Assembly (NCBI GenBank): GCA_016839385.1 | Contig: JAEOUK010000425.1 | Coordinates: forward strand, 1 to 5,818 | DNA from: Promethearchaeota archaeon | Lineage (GTDB): Archaea > Asgardarchaeota > Lokiarchaeia > Sigynarchaeales > MK-D1 | DNA: 5,818 bases | Direction of reading: 5' to 3' | Shown: in pieces, positions 1 to 4,600 of the stretch | How positions within the stretch are numbered: position 1 is the stretch's first letter | How the letters are laid out: each line of letters opens with the position of its first letter | Notes under the pieces: generated by a model | The model's input: only the letters and a program-made list of their open reading frames with translations | Database searches by the model: none | Told to the model about the DNA's origin: nothing | Position numbers and translations under genes: made by a program

Positions 1-70
1 ACAAAAGAATCTATACTTTTTGACATATTGTGCATTGCTTTTTCGAGTAAACAGGCATTTTGGAGGAACA

Positions 71-148
71 ATGACTTTAGTTTACCTTTTTTATCCTTTT
101 TTTTGCCGTTTTTATAGCTTGATATCTTACCCAAACAAAACACCTTAG
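71..148 (+). other. Possible 25-codon small ORF with a strong Shine-Dalgarno
   Basis: An ATG at 71 is preceded by GGAGG at 62-66 with a 4-nt spacer, and runs 25 codons to TAG at 146-148. The predicted peptide begins MTLVYLFYPFF and is hydrophobic and aromatic, so it could be a single short membrane segment. Against this, a T-rich tract forces Phe and Leu codons in this frame, and the frame is also open upstream to the window edge. The ribosome-binding site is the best positive argument. No family is recognised, and the chance that it is real is low. Confidence 0.15.
86..113 (+). terminator. T-rich tract, possible archaeal terminator of an upstream gene
   Basis: The + strand here is almost all T, in runs of 6, 8 and 5 broken by short interruptions. 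Archaeal transcription commonly ends at oligo-T tracts without a hairpin, so this may end a + strand gene that lies off the left edge. Because the upstream gene cannot be identified, the assignment is weak. Confidence 0.3.
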
Positions 149-449
149 ATTTGAGTAAATATCGAAGATTTTCTAATATAAAGAAGAGTGCAAAACATTA
201 GTTACCCTCTAATAATATTTTCAGTATAATTACGCACATTTTGTCGGTTAATCTTCGATTTTTGTTGATATAAAATTCCCATGAGGAATCTGTAATTCGA
301 ATTATTGAAACTCATTACTAATAAAATTATAAATCCACATTCAGCGGAGAAAAATTCTACGTGAATTCGAAATACGTTTAGGATCAAACTGATTTATAAC
401 CGTATCAGTAAGTTATTTCCAAAATTATCTTATCAATAAAGCACAGATA

Positions 450-519
450 AAATTAAATAAGTGGAATAACACACTACAATATAAGCAATATCATACTAAA
501 CTATCGTGTAAATCCGGAG
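450..519 (+). promoter_or_regulatory. Putative TATA-type promoter and ribosome-binding site of the Roadblock gene
   Basis: Two A/T boxes could bind archaeal TBP: AATTAAATAA at 451-460 and the ATATAA around 480-485. The second would place transcription start near 505-510, which leaves a short leader. A GGAG at 516-519 sits 9 nt before the ATG at 529 and is a reasonable Shine-Dalgarno. It supports that ATG as the start. The surrounding DNA is uniformly A/T rich, so the choice between the two boxes is a guess. Confidence 0.35.
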
Positions 520-528
520 TTAAATAAA

Positions 529-984
529 ATGGCACTCTCAACTAAGTCATTCAATAAGATTTTATCAAAAATTATAAAAAGCGAATCGGGAATCAAGAAA
601 GTCCTTCTTGTTGACAGAACTGGATTAACTATTGCACATGTTAGTAAATTTTCGTACTACCCCGTTGACGTCGATGGAATTGGTGCTATCGCAAGCGCCG
701 TATTCTGTGCATCCGAGGAACAGGGGCGAAATCTTGAACTTGGTGAACTTTCCATCGTTACCAGTGAATTCACATCCGGAAAAATCTTTGCAGCCAGTTG
801 TGGTAAAGGTGTATTATGCTTAATTTCCGACCCTGATATTAATCTTGGTCTTATTCGTTTAGTTATGAAAAGATCTGGAGAGGAATTGAAAACTATCCTC
901 GATGAATTTTTATCTGAAGTAGCTGATGAAGACCTCGAAGCAGGACTCGATCTTAGCGATTTGGACAATATAAGTTCAAATTAA
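529..984 (+). CDS. Roadblock/LC7 domain protein
   Basis: This gene encodes a 151-residue cytosolic protein of the Roadblock/LC7 (MglB/LAMTOR-like) superfamily. These proteins usually dimerise and act as partners, regulators or membrane-complex scaffolds of small Ras-like GTPases. Visible features are an N-terminal helix (about residues 5-19), a first strand pair GIKKVLLVDRTGLTIA (21-36), and a central helix DGIGAIASAVFCASEEQG (49-66), the most typical part of the fold. Strands follow around 72-78 and 84-100, then a final helix LGLIRLVMKRSGEEL (106-120). The domain ends near residue 128. The remaining ~20 residues form an acidic tail rich in Asp, Glu and Leu. There is no signal peptide or membrane segment. 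The start is supported by GGAG 9 nt upstream. The next gene follows 80 bp later on the same strand. Stand-alone Roadblock proteins are especially numerous in Asgard archaea. The family call is secure, but the GTPase partner is unknown and none is encoded in the window. Confidence 0.9.
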   Translation: MALSTKSFNKILSKIIKSESGIKKVLLVDRTGLTIAHVSKFSYYPVDVDGIGAIASAVFCASEEQGRNLELGELSIVTSEFTSGKIFAASCGKGVLCLISDPDINLGLIRLVMKRSGEELKTILDEFLSEVADEDLEAGLDLSDLDNISSN

Positions 985-991
985 GCTAATC
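975..991 (+). repeat. 17-bp direct repeat, copy 1 (spans the Roadblock stop codon)
   Basis: The sequence TTCAAATTAAGCTAATC occurs here and again, identically, at 1046-1062, with start positions 71 bp apart. This copy contains the last codons and TAA stop (982-984) of the Roadblock gene and leads straight into an oligo-T tract. Confidence 0.9.
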
Positions 992-1003
992 TTTTTTTAT
1001 TTT
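991..1003 (+). terminator. Oligo-T tract after the Roadblock gene
   Basis: Seven consecutive T (992-998), one A and four more T begin 7 bp after the TAA stop at 982-984. There is no stem-loop before it. This fits a typical archaeal intrinsic terminator, which would at least partly separate the Roadblock transcript from the flavoprotein gene. Confidence 0.5.
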
Positions 1004-1021
1004 ACTCCAACACTCGCAGTT

Positions 1022-1047
1022 TAGTACTAGTTATCTTTTTAATTTTT
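1022..1047 (+). promoter_or_regulatory. Putative promoter region of the flavoprotein gene
   Basis: An A/T box CTTTTTAAT at 1035-1043 lies about 25 bp before the ATG at 1065, the distance expected if the message is leaderless or nearly so. No Shine-Dalgarno is visible before this ATG, which agrees with leaderless initiation. The 8-bp palindrome TAGTACTA (1022-1029) lies just upstream of the box and could be an operator half, although it is short enough to be chance. Confidence 0.3.
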
Positions 1048-1062
1048 CAAATTAAGCTAATC
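1046..1062 (+). repeat. 17-bp direct repeat, copy 2 (immediately before the flavoprotein start)
   Basis: This is an exact second copy of the repeat at 975-991. It ends 2 bp before the ATG at 1065, so it occupies the whole place where a ribosome-binding site would lie. It contains no purine-rich Shine-Dalgarno match. Confidence 0.9.
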
Positions 1063-1064
1063 CT

Positions 1065-1589
1065 ATGAAAGTATTAGCAGTCAATGGAAGTGCGCGAAAT
1101 GATGGGAACACTCACATGGCTTTGGAAATTGTTGCCGAAGAGTTAAAAAAAGCGGGGATTGATGTAGAAATTATTGATTTGGTGGATCTCAAATTGAATC
1201 CTTTCTCTTTTGGAGGAACTCCAGAAGACGATATTCCTATGCTTCGAGAAAAACTTCTTGCCGCTGATGGATTGATAATTGGATCTCCTACATATTATTC
1301 CAATGTAAGCTCACGAACTCAAATGTTTATTGAGAGAATGGGGGGATTAAATCTTAAAGGAAAAATTGGTGCTGCAGTTGCAGTAGCGAGACGTGCCGGT
1401 GCATGTTTTGTTTACTCAGCCATCAATTACTTTTACGGCATACATGAAATGCCTATAGCGACGAGTTCCTACTGGAATTTAGTCATTGCACGAAAGCCAG
1501 GCGAGATCAAAAATGATGAGGAAGGCATTAAAACCTTGAAAAATCTCGGAAAAAATATGGCTGAGTTGTTGATTGCTACTAAAAAGTAA
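1065..1589 (+). CDS. Flavodoxin-fold FMN reductase-like protein (no Fe-S cysteines)
   Basis: This gene encodes a 174-residue cytosolic protein of the flavodoxin-like superfamily, closest in layout to NADPH-dependent FMN reductases and archaeal iron-sulfur flavoproteins (Isf). It should bind FMN and carry electrons or reduce small substrates. Visible motifs are the first strand plus phosphate loop KVLAVNGSARNDGNT (2-16), and the second helix and strand (18-39). Next comes a variable loop (44-57), the helix with ADGLIIGSPTYYSNVSSRTQ (67-86), which is the typical isoalloxazine-contacting loop, and the MFIER helix start after it. The KGKIGAAVAVARRAGA segment (98-113) is the next strand and loop. 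In Isf proteins a compact cysteine motif sits in the loop after the second strand. Here that loop reads NPFSFGGTPEDD and has no cysteine. The only cysteine in the protein is C114. The protein should therefore bind FMN alone. The length is normal for the family. The substrate cannot be inferred, and neighbours give no clear pathway. Confidence 0.88.
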   Translation: MKVLAVNGSARNDGNTHMALEIVAEELKKAGIDVEIIDLVDLKLNPFSFGGTPEDDIPMLREKLLAADGLIIGSPTYYSNVSSRTQMFIERMGGLNLKGKIGAAVAVARRAGACFVYSAINYFYGIHEMPIATSSYWNLVIARKPGEIKNDEEGIKTLKNLGKNMAELLIATKK

Positions 1590-1599
1590 ATTTATCCTA

Positions 1600-1672
1600 T
1601 TTCTTTTTCTTCCCAAATTATAAAGCAATGGATTTTCTTATTTTTTAGAGAATAAAACGAAACAGTGCAAGG
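1600..1672 (+). promoter_or_regulatory. T-rich terminator followed by putative promoter of the giant gene
   Basis: A T-rich tract (1600-1611) starts 11 bp after the flavoprotein stop and may end that transcript. A TATA-like AAATTATAAA at 1615-1624 follows, which would give transcription start near 1645-1650 and a leader of about 25 nt. A second T-rich box at 1640-1647 would instead fit leaderless initiation at the GTG. No properly spaced Shine-Dalgarno precedes that GTG, because the AAGG at 1669-1672 touches it directly. Confidence 0.3.
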
Positions 1673-4600
1673 GTGACTACTCTGTCCGAGAACTATCCGT
1701 TGATCTCAACCTATAAAAAACCTCAGTGGTATCCATTTACTTCATTAAAAACTGTACCCCAAGTATTTCTCCCGCATAGAAATTTACTTGAACAGTATTT
1801 TAAAGAAACCTCAACCCAAATTTTAAACTTTGATAAGCTCAATTTGGAGAATCTCTATTGGTATTTACTTTTGGGGAAATACCTCGGAGTAAACTTGCAC
1901 AAGTTGCCCCTGAAAGAGGAAATCTTTAAACTTACAAAAAAATGCGGGATTGAAACAGATGATCAATTAGGATTCAAATTTTACCCATTCTCGAATGATG
2001 AACCTGATACATGGTCCACTAATTTTGCTCTTGTGATTTTTCATCTTCTTGGAAAACTAGAGGATTATCTATATCAAAATTTTGATATGAATCGAAAATC
2101 AAAAATCATGAATTTCATCCTTTCATGTAAAAGAAATTCCCACTTTGTTCATTGCAAATCAAACTGCGCCGTATGCAAAAAAACCAGCGAAGAAAAGACA
2201 TTATTCCATGTATTAGACATTTTATTGTTGTTAGGAGGAGATGGAATTCATGCATATCGCAGCGTAATTATGAGTTCATTAAAATCTATGAAAATTGGTA
2301 ATGTACCTCAAAATGTCTTTCGATTATTAGATCTTCGCTTTTTAGGTTCTTATGCTGATGTAACTGATGATCAACTTCGATACTTTGATTCATTCCAGAA
2401 AGAAGATGGAGGTTTTTCATTTAACTCCTCCAAGGAGGATTCAAATATCAATGAAACATTCTGGATTGTTTATTTATTTGAAAATTATCGTTTTATGATG
2501 GATTACAATCCAGGAAAAATATATTCCTATTTAGTGCAACAAATACAGTTATTAAATCCGCTTCAAGATTCAAAAAATGGATTGAAATTGATGGAATTTG
2601 CTAAAGTAACTATTATGTTGACCTTTGTATGGGAAAATTTAGTGGATGACCTAGAATCAATGATATTTTCCTGGCTGGATAACTCCAATATTAGATTCGA
2701 TCTTAACAAACTCAGTTCTCAAGCAGGAATTTTTAATGCAGAAAACGAAATCCTCTCTTATTTGAACCAAAAATACAAACTATCTCTTAAAATTATTGAT
2801 AATGAATCACGGTTTTCTCAATTTCTCAATCAATTAGATCCTTTGGATAAGTATTTTGCTAAATTTATCTATCGTAGAATCGACAGGTTCACTGTTTTGA
2901 ACGTATCTGAAATTATCGATAATTACAATCGCAATAAACCTAAAACTGCGCGCGTTAAAGAGTCCATTTTGGAAAATATACTCAATCTTATGATGAAAGA
3001 GGATTTTTTTAGAGGAAAAATTGTCGTAAGAAAACGCTTATTCCGAAAAAATTTAATATTCAATCGAGATGAGTTCATTTCAAAATTAGTCACTTGCAAT
3101 AAACGCGTTTCTTATGATCTGATTTCTACAGAAAAACGAAAACTGAGTGATTTAAAGGATGATATTTATAATTTTGGTCATGAAATCAAACATTCATCTG
3201 AACTAATCATGAATGAGGTAGAAAGTCTAATTATCGCTGGAGAAATCGAATTCGCGGAAACCCGTCTCAAGAATAATGTAAAGAAAGCACTGCTAGATGC
3301 AGAATTTTTTAATCAAAATATCCATAAGTCGTTGGAAGAATTCGAATTTGTTAATGCTCCAGAGGCAGTATCAGCATATTTATATGATTGGGTAACACTT
3401 TATGAGAATCTCCAATCGCAATATCAGAAAGTTAACCTCATTATGCTGGAGAAGATACGAGAAAGCCAGAAACTACGAGATCAAAAGACTCTTCTCGAAA
3501 ATCTTGACACTGAAATTGATACCTATATTTCAGAATACAATCTAGCATTCAATATATTTCAAGAGAGTTTTCGAAGCAATCTAGAAAAACAATATGCTCG
3601 TGAAAATGTAAGTCAATTAGAAGAAGAGCTCAATATTCTAAGCAATAAGATTGATACCTATGACAAATCTGTAGTAAAATTATCTCAACAAATTTCCTTA
3701 GAAGATCGTAAAATAAAATCCCATAGGAAAAAAGTTATTGATAAATGGGTAGATCAGAAAGGAGAATTCGACCAAGAAATTACCTTTTATATTGATGGTT
3801 TTCAAATCTGGCATAATGAATTGGAGAAAATCGATTCAAAGTACCATGAATATACTAGAATGGTAAATAAAAATATTGAACAAATTCGAATAACACTTCA
3901 AGATAAAAATTATAAAAAAGCCAAACATCTTCTGGATGCTGAGTTTGGGAAAATCTTGCAATTAACTGATCGAGATTTTAAGGAATTCTCAAAAAATATT
4001 GATGGGATCATTCGTCAACGGAAAAAACTCTATTTATTATTCAATACCTTGGAACAAGAATGGAATAATCAGAAAAAACAATTAGAGCAGTTAATAACAA
4101 CTGAGCGCCAAAATCAGAGTATAATTGTAGAATCGGATAAATATCAAAAATACAAGGATGATTTTATCAAATTAATTGCTGAGAAAATAAATTTTCTCGA
4201 TACATCTGTTGAAGCTTTTCAGAATCAGATCAATAGACTACTCGATGATCAAACAATTCCTCAGTATTCCTTCATAGATGAGCAATTCAAATACTTGCTT
4301 AACCTACTAAATCAGTCTAAAAAAGAGATTCAACAAACTGCGAGTTCAAATTCTAAAATGTTCAAAGAATTCAATTCCCAAGTAGAATCATCTTCTACAT
4401 TATGGAATGGATTTACTGCATCCTACGAGAATAAGCTAAAAAATTTGATGGATGAAATTTTAGATGATGTTGTTAGATCGGCTTTAAATGTCCATAACTT
4501 GAAAAATTCTACTAACCGAATTGATCTAGCGGTACTTGCGGATGAAACCGGTATTAATAAGAAAGACATTAGAAAACGTGTCGAAACTATGATTGGATTT

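Larger units (their letters stand above)
1..528. other. Long intergenic region, no convincing gene
   Basis: No reading frame here has convincing protein character. Two + strand frames are open from the left edge, to a TAG at 115-117 and a TAG at 146-148. One of them could be the tail of a gene lying mostly outside the window, but both peptides are rich in Phe and Leu only because the DNA is T-rich. A minus-strand frame at 202-387 has low-complexity composition and no recognisable motif, so I do not call it a gene. The stretch contains a T-rich tract (86-113), a perfect 12-bp palindrome (293-304), a 10-bp inverted repeat pair (161-170 with 250-259), and at its right end the promoter region of the Roadblock gene. 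I see no tRNA, rRNA or CRISPR structure. Confidence 0.6.

Noticed and set aside
202..387. 61-codon minus-strand frame in the intergenic region
   Set aside because: It has low-complexity composition, no recognisable motif and no clear ribosome-binding site. Its length is within chance for AT-rich DNA, although a real small protein cannot be fully excluded.
1..528. tRNA, CRISPR array or insertion sequence in the long gap
   Set aside because: No T-loop GTTCRANNC motif, cloverleaf pairing, regularly spaced repeats, terminal inverted repeats or transposase-like peptide was found by reading both strands.
632..823. 63-codon + strand reading frame in another phase
   Set aside because: It overlaps the well-supported Roadblock gene and has no family resemblance or ribosome-binding site.
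657..968. 103-codon minus-strand reading frame
   Set aside because: It lies wholly inside the Roadblock gene on the opposite strand. Its translation is Ser/Arg/Pro rich with no motif, as expected for an antisense shadow.
2153..2176. C-x3-C-x2-C at residues 161-168, which matches the radical SAM cysteine spacing
   Set aside because: There is no TIM-barrel pattern, no GGE motif and no other radical SAM feature around it. The segment lies in a toroid-like helical repeat.
1964..2488. Active squalene/oxidosqualene cyclase or protein prenyltransferase
   Set aside because: The DxDD catalytic motif is absent, since residues 229-233 read DVTDD and lack the motif context. The prenyltransferase zinc ligands are also not recognisable, and there are too few repeats for a full catalytic toroid.
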